Shown piece after piece: positions 56,369 through 64,000 of a DNA stretch of 64,000 bases. The DNA comes from an uncultured Campylobacter sp. (GTDB lineage Bacteria; Campylobacterota; Campylobacteria; Campylobacterales; Campylobacteraceae), in NCBI RefSeq assembly GCF_938039205.1, contig NZ_CALHVM010000056.1, positions 62,001 through 126,000 of the forward strand, written 5' to 3'. The position numbers and the translations under genes were made by a program. Each line of letters begins with the position of its first letter. Position 1 is the first letter of the stretch. The notes beneath the pieces were generated by a model. That model saw only the letters and a program-made list of their open reading frames with translations. It had not been told where the DNA came from and did not search any database.

Positions 56369-57712
56369 ATGACAAACGTTATACTTTGCGGAGGTTCGGG
56401 CACGAGACTTTGGCCGTTGTCGCGAACGCTAATGCCAAAGCAATTTATTAGGCTTTTTAACGGCAAATCGCTCTTTGACCTTACGCTTAGACGCAATGTG
56501 CATGCACAAAAAACGATCATCGTTTGCAACGAGGCGCACTATTTTTTGGCGCTTGACGAATGCGGTAGTAAAAAAATAGATAAATTTATTCTTGAGCCAT
56601 TTGGTAAAAACACCGCCGCGGCGATTACTTTTGCGGCGCTTTGCTGCGATGGGGACGAAATTTTGCTCGTTACACCGAGCGATCATTTAATTGAGGATGA
56701 GACTGAATACAAAAAGGCTCTTTTGATCGCGCAAAGCTATGCAAACCAGGGCTTTTTGGTGACGTTTGGCATAAAACCTAACGAACCAAACACGGGCTAC
56801 GGCTACATCAAGGCCGATAAAAACGGCGACGTAGAGCGATTTATCGAAAAGCCAAATTTTGAAACCGCGACGAAATTTATAAAAGAGGGCGGGTATTATT
56901 TTAACAGCGGTATGTTTTGCTTTAAGGCGGGCGTGTTTTTGGGCGAGATGAAAAAATATGCGCCAAGTATCGTAAAGGACGTTGCGGCGGCGATAGAGGG
57001 CTCGGCAAACGAGCCTTGCCTGCTAAAAATAAGTCCGAATTTTATGGATAAGATCGAGGATATCAGTATCGACTACGCCCTAATGCAAAAAAGCTTAAAT
57101 ATCAAAATGGTACCTCTTGATGCTGGTTGGAGCGATATGGGTAGCTTTGACGAGCTGAGTAAAAAGATAAAAAACGAGGGCGAGTCGTTGCAAATCGGCG
57201 CGAGCGAAAATTTCATCCTAACTAAAAAACCGACCGCACTAGTAGACGTGCAAAATTTGCTCGTAGTAGACACCAAAGACGCGCTTTTGATCGCCAAAAA
57301 AGGTAGCTCGCAAAAGGTAAAAGAGGTTTATAAGCACTTTTCAAATTCATTGCCTGAAATTTGCGAAACGCACACGAGCGTGTATCGTCCGTGGGGCAGC
57401 TATGAGGTGCTGGGTGAGGGTAGCGGCTACAAGATGAAAAAGATCGTGGTTAAGCCCGGCAAAAGGCTGAGTCTGCAAAAGCACTTTAAGCGAAACGAGC
57501 ACTGGGTCGTCGTCGAGGGCGAGGCGCTAGTAACGATAGACGGCAACGAAGCACCACTAAAACAAAACGAGTCGATATATATAAAAAGCGGGCAGATTCA
57601 CCGACTGGAAAATACGGCAAACTCCGATCTCATCGTCATAGAAGTGCAAACGGGCGAGTATCTGGGTGAGGACGATATAGTTCGTATCAGCGACGACTAC
57701 GATAGAAAGTAG
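56369..57712 (+). CDS. manC: Mannose-1-phosphate guanylyltransferase / mannose-6-phosphate isomerase
   Basis: Makes GDP-mannose. The 447-aa bifunctional enzyme has the nucleotidyltransferase signature GGSGTRLWPLSR (~8-19), FIEKPNFETA (~155), and a C-terminal cupin isomerase domain (~340-447, WGSYEVLGEG ... KPGKRLSLQKHFKRNEHWVVVEG). With ManB it completes the route from fructose 6-phosphate to GDP-mannose. It is followed by a glycosyltransferase 11 bp downstream. Confidence 0.95.
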   Translation: MTNVILCGGSGTRLWPLSRTLMPKQFIRLFNGKSLFDLTLRRNVHAQKTIIVCNEAHYFLALDECGSKKIDKFILEPFGKNTAAAITFAALCCDGDEILLVTPSDHLIEDETEYKKALLIAQSYANQGFLVTFGIKPNEPNTGYGYIKADKNGDVERFIEKPNFETATKFIKEGGYYFNSGMFCFKAGVFLGEMKKYAPSIVKDVAAAIEGSANEPCLLKISPNFMDKIEDISIDYALMQKSLNIKMVPLDAGWSDMGSFDELSKKIKNEGESLQIGASENFILTKKPTALVDVQNLLVVDTKDALLIAKKGSSQKVKEVYKHFSNSLPEICETHTSVYRPWGSYEVLGEGSGYKMKKIVVKPGKRLSLQKHFKRNEHWVVVEGEALVTIDGNEAPLKQNESIYIKSGQIHRLENTANSDLIVIEVQTGEYLGEDDIVRISDDYDRK

Positions 57713-57723
57713 CAGCGGAGCGG

Positions 57724-58845
57724 ATGAAAAAAGCTCTGGTTTGCGACTGGCTGGAAAACTATGCCGGAGCTGAGCGTTGCGTGCAGAGTTTTACGGATAT
57801 TTGGGATGATTTTGAGGTTTTTAGCCTTGTTGATTACCTTAAATTTGACGATAGACAAAAGATTTTAAATGGCAAATTTGCTCGAACCAGTTTTATTCAA
57901 AATTTACCGTTTGCAAAGAGCAAATTTAGGAGCTATCTGCCGCTTTTTCCGCTAGCGATAGAGCAGTTTGATCTGAGCGAATTTGACGTCGTGCTGTCTA
58001 GTTCGCACGCCGTAGCAAAGGGCGCTTTGACGCATTCAAACCAGCTTCATATAAGTTATATCCACACTCCGATGCGCTATGCTTGGGATATGTATTTTGA
58101 CTATTTGCGCCAAAACGGACTAGAGCGCGGACTAAAAGCGGCGCTAGCTAGATATTTTTTACATAAAATTCGCCTGTGGGATATCGCCGCGGCAAACAGA
58201 GCCGACGTTTACGTCGCAAATTCAAATTTTATCGCTCGCCGTATACGTAAAATTTACAGCAAAGACGCCGCCGTGATCTACCCGCCTGTCGATACTGCAA
58301 ATTTTAAATTAAACGAAAATAAAGAGGACTTTTACGTCACGGTTTCAAGGATGGTGCCTTATAAAAAGATCAATTTAATCGTGCGCGCCTTTAACGAAAG
58401 CGGCAAAAAGCTAGTCGTAGTGGGTGACGGCGAGCAGATGAATGAAATCAAAAATATCGCTAAAAGCAATGTTGAAATTTTAGGTTTTCGAAGTGCGCGT
58501 GAAACGGCGGAGCTGATGGGTAAAGCAAAAGCTTTCGTTTTTGCGGCGGTGGAGGATTTTGGTATAGCGCCCGTGGAAGCTCAGGCCTGCGGGACTCCAG
58601 TCATCTGCCTGGGTAAGGGCGGTGCGAAAGAGAGCGTGATAGACGGCGTCACGGGCGTTTATTTTAGCGAGCAAAGCAAAACTAGCCTAAACGAAGCGGT
58701 GGTAAAATTTGAAAAAATAAGAGACAAATTTGATCCGCAAGCGATCAGGCAAAATGCGCTAAAATTTTCAAAAGAGCGCTTTGAGCGAGAGATAAAGGAG
58801 CTCGTGGAGAGTAGTTACGAGAGATTTTTAGAGGGCGAGCTATGA
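57724..58845 (+). CDS. Family 4 glycosyltransferase, probable mannosyltransferase
   Basis: The 373-aa GT-B enzyme has an N-terminal acceptor domain (NYAGAERCVQSF, SSSHAVAKGAL, SYIHTPMRYAWDMYF) and a C-terminal donor domain with FYVTVSRMVPYKKINLIVRAF, VVVGDGEQM and the EX7E motif EDFGIAPVEAQACGTPVI (~280). It resembles WbaZ/WbdC-type mannosyltransferases, fitting its neighbour manC. It overlaps the following gene by 4 bp. Acceptor unknown. Confidence 0.9.
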   Translation: MKKALVCDWLENYAGAERCVQSFTDIWDDFEVFSLVDYLKFDDRQKILNGKFARTSFIQNLPFAKSKFRSYLPLFPLAIEQFDLSEFDVVLSSSHAVAKGALTHSNQLHISYIHTPMRYAWDMYFDYLRQNGLERGLKAALARYFLHKIRLWDIAAANRADVYVANSNFIARRIRKIYSKDAAVIYPPVDTANFKLNENKEDFYVTVSRMVPYKKINLIVRAFNESGKKLVVVGDGEQMNEIKNIAKSNVEILGFRSARETAELMGKAKAFVFAAVEDFGIAPVEAQACGTPVICLGKGGAKESVIDGVTGVYFSEQSKTSLNEAVVKFEKIRDKFDPQAIRQNALKFSKERFEREIKELVESSYERFLEGEL

Positions 58846-59453
58846 GTCTGCGCTCTAAAATTTTGCTAAAAGCCGTGATCGATTACGTCATCGTTGTCGC
58901 TACTGCGCCGATTTGGCTTACGGTCGTCGCCGTTATAGCAGCAGTCATAAAGATAAATGAGCCTGGCGAGAGCATCTTTTTTAAACAAAAGCGAATAGGG
59001 CGTTTTGGCAAGCCGTTTAGCTGCTATAAATTTAGATCGATGCATAAAAATTGGCGTAAAATTTTAGACGATTATCTCGAGCAAAATCCCGCAGAGGTCG
59101 AGCATTTTGCCAAATTTCACAAATACGAATTTGATCCGCGCATAACAAAAGTCGGCGGATTTATCAGGCGTACTTCGCTTGATGAGTTACCTCAGCTTTT
59201 TAACGTCCTTAAGCTTGAGATGAGTTTGGTCGGACCGCGTCCGTATATGTTTTACGAAAAAAGGCAAATCGGCAAAAACTTAGGCAAGATAACAAGGGTC
59301 AGGCCGGGGCTTACGGGGCTTTGGCAGGTGAGCGGCAGGAATGAAATTTCATTTGACGAGCGTGTGAAAATGGAGTGTGCATACGTTGATAATCTTTCGA
59401 TTTTTAGGGATTTTTTGATACTTTTTCGTACGATTTTCGTGGTTTTAAAATAA
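58842..59453 (+). CDS. Polyprenyl-phosphate sugar phosphotransferase (small monotopic type)
   Basis: Starts glycan assembly by moving a sugar phosphate to undecaprenyl phosphate. The 203-aa protein is of PglC/WcaJ-C-terminal type: a membrane segment at ~12-35, FFKQKRIGRFGKPFSCYKFRSM (~46-67), DPRITKVGGFIRRTSLDELPQLFNVL (catalytic Asp-Glu pair) and SLVGPRPY. It is the last gene of the manB operon, so it likely primes the mannose-containing polysaccharide or glycan. Confidence 0.93.
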   Translation: MSLRSKILLKAVIDYVIVVATAPIWLTVVAVIAAVIKINEPGESIFFKQKRIGRFGKPFSCYKFRSMHKNWRKILDDYLEQNPAEVEHFAKFHKYEFDPRITKVGGFIRRTSLDELPQLFNVLKLEMSLVGPRPYMFYEKRQIGKNLGKITRVRPGLTGLWQVSGRNEISFDERVKMECAYVDNLSIFRDFLILFRTIFVVLK

Positions 59454-59493
59454 ATTTTACTCGCAGTATTTTTCATACCTTTTTTGGTTGACT

Positions 59494-60444
59494 TTAAGCT
59501 TGCTTTCTAAATCTTATTTTGTTTATCTTTTGTTCAATAAGATAGAAATTTACGAATCCAAACACGACCGAACCGGCCGTCACGAAGGCTAAATTTACGC
59601 CCCTCAGCCAAAATTCGCTGAGCCAAATAAAAAGAAAATGGCTGATAAAAATCGCGTATGAAAGCGAGCCTGCGATATCGTTAAATTTGAGCTTAAATTT
59701 AAACTTCTCATGCGCTAGAACGATGGCTGCGCCGATCAAGTATCCAAGCATCGTCTCTGCGCCAAAAGCGCTAAATTCGTGCGAGTAAAAAAGATAGCCC
59801 GCCAGCGCCGCTACCGCCGCGTAAAAAACGGCGAGCTTGCCAAGCTCTTTTTGATAGATCAAAAATCCCGTGTAAAACATAAAAAATACGCCGCAAACAA
59901 GCCTGTATCCGTAAATGTCGGCGTTTATAAAGCCTAAATTTGCCGCTGCATAAACGCCTAGCGAGCCGGTAGCTAGCGCGTAGCCTAGCCGTCTAAATTT
60001 GATCGCGAGTACGAGCAGGGCGTACGCCTGAAGCTCGGCTCCTAGCGACCAAGCCGGCGGTATGAGGAAATTTAGCCCAACGGGCGCGTCTATGACGGAA
60101 ACGTCGAGCCAAAAAAAGTAGTTTAACGGCGCGATGAGAGCATTTAGAAGCAAATTTTTCACGCTAAAATTTGGATATAAATAAGACGTCACGTAAAAAA
60201 ATAGTACCGTCAGCGCAAATGCAAAGAAAAATGCGGGATAAATGCGCAAAAATCTATCTTTTATAAAGTAGCTTATTTGCGCGTTTTGCGGTGCGATTTT
60301 GATAAAAACCTTTGATGTAACCAGCCCTGCTAGGATATAAAAAATCACGACGGCAAAAACGCCGATGTTTTTGCCCGCTAGCCCGATGCCAACGTGCGAA
60401 AGCAATACGAAATACGCTAAAATAAATCTAATATAACCAAACAT
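59494..60444 (-). CDS. Acyltransferase family 3 (OafA/YrhL-like) membrane protein
   Basis: The 316-aa protein has about ten membrane segments. The beginning RFILAYFVLLSHVGI with the conserved His, GVFAVVIFYILAGLVTSKVF, and DRFLRIYPAFFFAF are typical of O-acetyltransferases that modify polysaccharides. It converges on the glycan operon, suggesting it decorates the product. No C-terminal SGNH domain. Confidence 0.88.
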   Translation of the reverse strand: MFGYIRFILAYFVLLSHVGIGLAGKNIGVFAVVIFYILAGLVTSKVFIKIAPQNAQISYFIKDRFLRIYPAFFFAFALTVLFFYVTSYLYPNFSVKNLLLNALIAPLNYFFWLDVSVIDAPVGLNFLIPPAWSLGAELQAYALLVLAIKFRRLGYALATGSLGVYAAANLGFINADIYGYRLVCGVFFMFYTGFLIYQKELGKLAVFYAAVAALAGYLFYSHEFSAFGAETMLGYLIGAAIVLAHEKFKFKLKFNDIAGSLSYAIFISHFLFIWLSEFWLRGVNLAFVTAGSVVFGFVNFYLIEQKINKIRFRKQA

Positions 60445-60820
60445 TTTGTTCCTAATTTTTGCTTTTTACGGCATTTTTTGGCTGCAACTAACCTGATTTT
60501 GAGGCGCGATTTATTTTTTCGTAAATTTCGCCGCCTTGCTCTTTTGGAGCTCGACCGTTGCAACCTACCAAAAATGACGCCTTTTGCCGAGCTTTTTTAT
60601 GCAAAGGCGATTGTTGCCTTTTTTGGCCGGATAGCTATGTAAAATTCGCCGTCCGTATTTGCATTTTGCCCAAGTATGCATAAAATTTAAACGTCTCAAG
60701 TTTTGCCGTTTTTGCGTTTATTTTGGTTTTGATTTTACCGTAAAATTGTACATTTTGGTTTTTATAGTAGCTTAAAATTTTGGGGAAAATTTATAAAAAC
60801 CGCGGCAAAACAGCGTAAAT
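60445..60820. other. Spacer between the acyltransferase and 60821 gene
   Basis: No coding frame or RNA structure that I can support; it is A/T-rich with T-runs near 60700-60780 and presumably holds the acyltransferase promoter at its left end. Confidence 0.5.
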
Positions 60821-61075
60821 TTAAAAATCTCCACTTTCGCCGAATTTAACGCTAGAGCCTAAAATTTTGCAAACCAAGTCTAAAATTTCTAAATTTACCT
60901 CGCTCGCGTATTCGTCGATAACCTTAAAAACTTCTTGCCTTACGTCCAAATCGCCGTCCGCATGAGCCGCTGCATAGGTCTCCTTGGCGATTTTAGCCAG
61001 CGTAAAAGTATCGATATCTCTTTGTCTCATCGCTGTTTTTAGCGTTTTTGAGAGCTTCCATTTTAGATTTTCCAT
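60821..61075 (-). CDS. Small conserved-looking protein of unknown function
   Basis: From ATG at 61075, preceded by aaaagga, the product is 84 aa, MENLKWKLSKTLKTAMRQRD. The longer frame to 61168 overlaps radA and lacks a ribosome binding site. It is all-helical with no membrane segment or known motif. It lies 47 bp after radA and is probably co-transcribed with it. Confidence 0.65.
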   Translation of the reverse strand: MENLKWKLSKTLKTAMRQRDIDTFTLAKIAKETYAAAHADGDLDVRQEVFKVIDEYASEVNLEILDLVCKILGSSVKFGESGDF

Positions 61076-61122
61076 GTTTTTTCCTTTTGCGTTTTTGCGG
61101 AGCGGGTTTTGGCGGCAAAATT

Positions 61123-62463
61123 TTACATCCACTCCAAAACCTGTGTGATGTCGGCTGCGACGAAACATTTTAGCCCCTGAGCGTCAAGCGGCTTAGACGG
61201 CACGATCGCGTTTTTAAATTTCTGCGTTTTGGCCTCTTTTAGGCGCTGATCGAGGTTAAATATCTCGCGAATCTCGCCGTTTAGGCTAAGCTCGCCCATA
61301 AATACGCTCTCTTTGCTGATCGGACGGTTTTTAAAGCTGGAGATGATCGCTGCTACTACGGCTAGATCGGCCGCAGTTTCGCTAATCTTGACGCCGCCGC
61401 TCACGTTTATAAAAACATCGTAGTGGCCCAGCGGGATCTCTAATTTTCGCTCAAGTAGCGCTAGCAGCATATCCAGGCGGTTTTTATCAAAGCCTGTGGA
61501 GCTGCGTTTAGGATACGCGCTCTCGCACACGAGCGCCTGGATCTCGACGCTAAGCGCGCGAGAGCCCTCCATTGTGATAGTTATTGCCGAGCCGCTAGTA
61601 GCCTTGCCTCGCGTGAAAAATTTGCCCGCAACGTCATTGGCGCTGATGAGTCCGTTTTCGCTCATCTCGAAAATCCCCACTTCGCTAGTCGAGCCGAAGC
61701 GGTTTTTAAAACCCCGCAGCATACGCAGCTCGCGGCTGGAGTCCCCCTCAAAATATAGCACTACGTCCACCATATGCTCCAAAATTCGAGGCCCCGCGAT
61801 CGAGCCGTCTTTCGTGATATGTCCGATGATAAAGACGCAGATATTTTCATTTTTGGCTAGGCGCATAAGCTCAAATGTGATCTCGCGCACCTGCGATACG
61901 GAGCCCGGTGCGGAGGCAATTTTTTCGCTATAAAGGGTTTGTATGGAGTCGATGACTAGGATTTTATACTCGTTTTTGCGCACTTCGGCGAGGATGTTTT
62001 CGAGTAAAATTTCCGTAAGCAGAAATAGCCCGTCTTTGACCGCGTCTAGGCGCTGGGCGCGCATTTTGATCTGGCTCGCGCTCTCTTCGCCGCTCACGTA
62101 GAGCGTCTTTTTGCCTTGGACGGCGAAATTTGACGCGATTTTTAGCAGCAAGGTGCTCTTGCCGATGCCGGGGCTTCCGCCGATTAGCACCAGCGAGCCC
62201 TCCACGACGCCGCCACCAAGGACTAAGTCTAATTCGCTATTTTGCGTGCTGATGCGCGTGACTTTTTCGATCTCGACCTCGCTGATTTGCTTTGCGAGGC
62301 TAGGTTTTGCGGTGCTTTTAGAGATCTCTTTTAGTGTTTCGATCTGCTGCGCGTTTAGTTCTAAAAAGCTATCCCAAGCCCCGCACTGAGGGCATTTGCC
62401 GACCCATTTGCTCTGCTGATTGCCGCAGGCTTGACACTCAAATACGGTTTTAGTTTTTGCCAT
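61123..62463 (-). CDS. radA: DNA repair protein RadA
   Basis: RecA-like ATPase that processes recombination branches and aids transformation in some species. The 446-aa protein has a zinc finger (CQACGNQ ... CPQCGAW, ~10-30), Walker A GGSPGIGKSTL (~92), the RadA motif KNRFGSTSEVG (~251), and a C-terminal Lon-like domain with GHYDVFINVSGGVKISETAADLA. Confidence 0.96.
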   Translation of the reverse strand: MAKTKTVFECQACGNQQSKWVGKCPQCGAWDSFLELNAQQIETLKEISKSTAKPSLAKQISEVEIEKVTRISTQNSELDLVLGGGVVEGSLVLIGGSPGIGKSTLLLKIASNFAVQGKKTLYVSGEESASQIKMRAQRLDAVKDGLFLLTEILLENILAEVRKNEYKILVIDSIQTLYSEKIASAPGSVSQVREITFELMRLAKNENICVFIIGHITKDGSIAGPRILEHMVDVVLYFEGDSSRELRMLRGFKNRFGSTSEVGIFEMSENGLISANDVAGKFFTRGKATSGSAITITMEGSRALSVEIQALVCESAYPKRSSTGFDKNRLDMLLALLERKLEIPLGHYDVFINVSGGVKISETAADLAVVAAIISSFKNRPISKESVFMGELSLNGEIREIFNLDQRLKEAKTQKFKNAIVPSKPLDAQGLKCFVAADITQVLEWM

Positions 62464-62637
62464 TTTTTTCCTTTGCGCGATTATACTTTAAAATGTTTAA
62501 ATTTTACTCCAGCTGCGCGACTAAATTTCAAATCGAAACACGCGCGCGCGAAAAATGAGCAAATTTAACTCAAATCAACGAAAATTCAACTTTATCTAAA
62601 TACAATTTGTCAAATTTAAAACTAAAATGGAGCGAAA

Positions 62638-63969
62638 ATGAAACAAAAGCTTAGCAAAAATCAGTTTTTAGTCATCTCGCTCACGCTTTTTGCCATGTTT
62701 TTCGGCGCGGGGAACTTCATCTTTCCGCCGAATTTGGGGCGAGAGGCTGGGCAGAATTTTTACGTTGCAATCATGTTTTTTTGCGCCACGGCGGTGCTTT
62801 TGCCGGTGCTTGGCGTAGCAGCCATCGCTAGAGCAAAGGGGCTTCAAAGCCTAGTGCGCCGTATAGACCCCGTGTTTGCGGTACTTTTTACCGCGCTTTT
62901 ATACCTTACGATCGGGCCGCTTTTTGCGATACCTCGTGCGGCAAATATGCCCTTTGATATCGCCGTTAAGCCGTTTATCGCAGCTGAAAATTTGCAAATT
63001 TGGCTGTTTTTCTACTCAGCGGCGTATTTTGCATTAAATTATTACGTCTGTATGAATCCGTCAAAACTAGTCGATCTACTCGGCAAATACCTAACTCCGC
63101 TGCTTTTGGCGCTTATTTTGCTACTTTTTGGAGCGGGATTTTTGTTCCCGATCGGCGAGTTCGTCGCTCCTAGCGGAGATTATGCGCAGCGCGCAGCGGC
63201 TAAGGGCTTTGTAGAAGGCTATCAGACGATGGACGCGCTAGCGTCGCTGGCGTTTGGTATCATCGTGATAAACGCTATCAGAACCGTGGGCGTAAAAGAC
63301 GAGCGCCACCTGGTTTCATCGACGATAAAGGCAGGCATGACGGCGGGCGTGATTTTGATGGTGATTTACTTGATGCTGGGCTACTTGGGTGCGACATCGG
63401 CGGAGCTGTTTAAAGACGCGCCGGAGATAAACGGAGCTGAGTTGCTATCTCGCATTAGCGGTCATTATTTCGGCAAGGCGGGCGTTTTGGTGCTGGGTTC
63501 GGCGTTTTTCCTAGCTTGTATCACGACGACGCTTGGACTCATCAGCTCTGCTAGCGAATACTTCGAGGAGCTAACGGGCGGACGAGTCAAATACAAAATT
63601 TGGGTCGCGGCGTGGTGCTTGATCGGCTTTGGCGTGGCGAATTTCGGCCTCACGACCATCATCAAGGGTTCCATACCGGTGCTCATCGCCATCTATCCGA
63701 TCGCCATCATGCTCATCATCCTTTCGCTCATCAACCCGCTGATTGACTCGAGCAAGCTCGTCTACCGCACCTGCGTCTACGTCTGCGTGGTCGTCGGCAC
63801 GATAAACGGCCTTGATATCGCGGGCGTCTCCGTACCACTAGTGACCGATCTCGTCAAAAAGCTGCCGTTTTACGACTCGATGCTGGGCTGGATCGTGCCT
63901 AGCGCAGTCGCGTTTGCGGTGACTTATATACTGCATCTCGTGCTAGAAAAAAGAGAAAATACTTTTTAA
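62638..63969 (+). CDS. brnQ: Branched-chain amino acid transporter BrnQ
   Basis: Sodium-coupled uptake of leucine, isoleucine and valine. The 443-aa protein has about twelve membrane segments and the family opening LTLFAMFFGAGNFIFPPNLGREAG (split here by residue ~30), IGPLFAIPRAANMPFDI (~90), and TTTLGLISSASEYFEEL (~295). Monocistronic with a ggagc ribosome binding site. Confidence 0.95.
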   Translation: MKQKLSKNQFLVISLTLFAMFFGAGNFIFPPNLGREAGQNFYVAIMFFCATAVLLPVLGVAAIARAKGLQSLVRRIDPVFAVLFTALLYLTIGPLFAIPRAANMPFDIAVKPFIAAENLQIWLFFYSAAYFALNYYVCMNPSKLVDLLGKYLTPLLLALILLLFGAGFLFPIGEFVAPSGDYAQRAAAKGFVEGYQTMDALASLAFGIIVINAIRTVGVKDERHLVSSTIKAGMTAGVILMVIYLMLGYLGATSAELFKDAPEINGAELLSRISGHYFGKAGVLVLGSAFFLACITTTLGLISSASEYFEELTGGRVKYKIWVAAWCLIGFGVANFGLTTIIKGSIPVLIAIYPIAIMLIILSLINPLIDSSKLVYRTCVYVCVVVGTINGLDIAGVSVPLVTDLVKKLPFYDSMLGWIVPSAVAFAVTYILHLVLEKRENTF

Positions 63970-64000
63970 CCGCTTGCGACAAAGCGCCGAGCTTGTAAGA

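Overview
The window looks like a chromosome segment of an oral or gut Campylobacter, closest in flavour to the C. showae / C. rectus / C. curvus / C. concisus group. Supporting signs are coding DNA of moderate GC next to very AT-rich spacers, a TorA-type reductase beside a monohaem cytochrome, a RibB fused to a degenerate cyclohydrolase domain, flagellar FliL, and a Zot-encoding filamentous prophage of the kind known in this genus. Species is inference.

Layout. 1-3.1 kb: secreted NagZ-like hexosaminidase and an M20 amidohydrolase. 3.1-4.95 kb: a very AT-rich retron-type locus, with a reverse transcriptase fused to a DUF3800-like domain and, just upstream, a short transcript region bounded by inverted repeats (candidate msr-msd). 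4.95-10.1 kb: pyrC-pyrB, RarD and class II DAHP synthase. 10.3-25.5 kb: housekeeping genes (flavin oxidoreductase, a coiled-coil envelope protein in a tight operon ending with trpC and a HIT protein, ankyrin protein, SDR, NhaC, TrmA, IlvA, MOSC).

25.6-35.2 kb: tRNA-Gln and initiator tRNA-Met, then a filamentous (inovirus) prophage of about 9.4 kb lying between a 47-bp duplication of the tRNA 3' part. Its leftward genes run ssDNA-binding-like pair, major coat protein, three tiny membrane proteins, pIII-like adsorption protein, pVI-like, Zot/pI, secretin/pIV, a GC-rich hairpin region, HUH Rep and tyrosine integrase. This is the Ff gene order with the origin region between IV and II. A rightward regulator and two cargo genes start across a region with three copies of GAAA-N3-TTTC.

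35.2-48.6 kb: a membrane-anchored nuclease-like protein, RibB, a two-component system, a DyP peroxidase, TorA and its cytochrome, a chemoreceptor and Ogt. 48.7-54.9 kb: AcnB, a TRIC-like channel, a DUF1963 gene interrupted by four in-frame TAG codons with no frameshift, AcpS, FliL and YbaK. 54.9-60.4 kb: a mannose-polysaccharide operon (phosphomannomutase, ManC, glycosyltransferase, phosphoglycosyl transferase) facing an acyltransferase. 60.8-64 kb: a small unknown protein, RadA and BrnQ.

The strongest candidates for something undescribed are the RT-DUF3800 retron with its unusually short ncRNA region, the prophage's operator array, small ORFs and structured origin, and the four-TAG DUF1963 gene. 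All family assignments come from reading motifs by eye; no database search was run.
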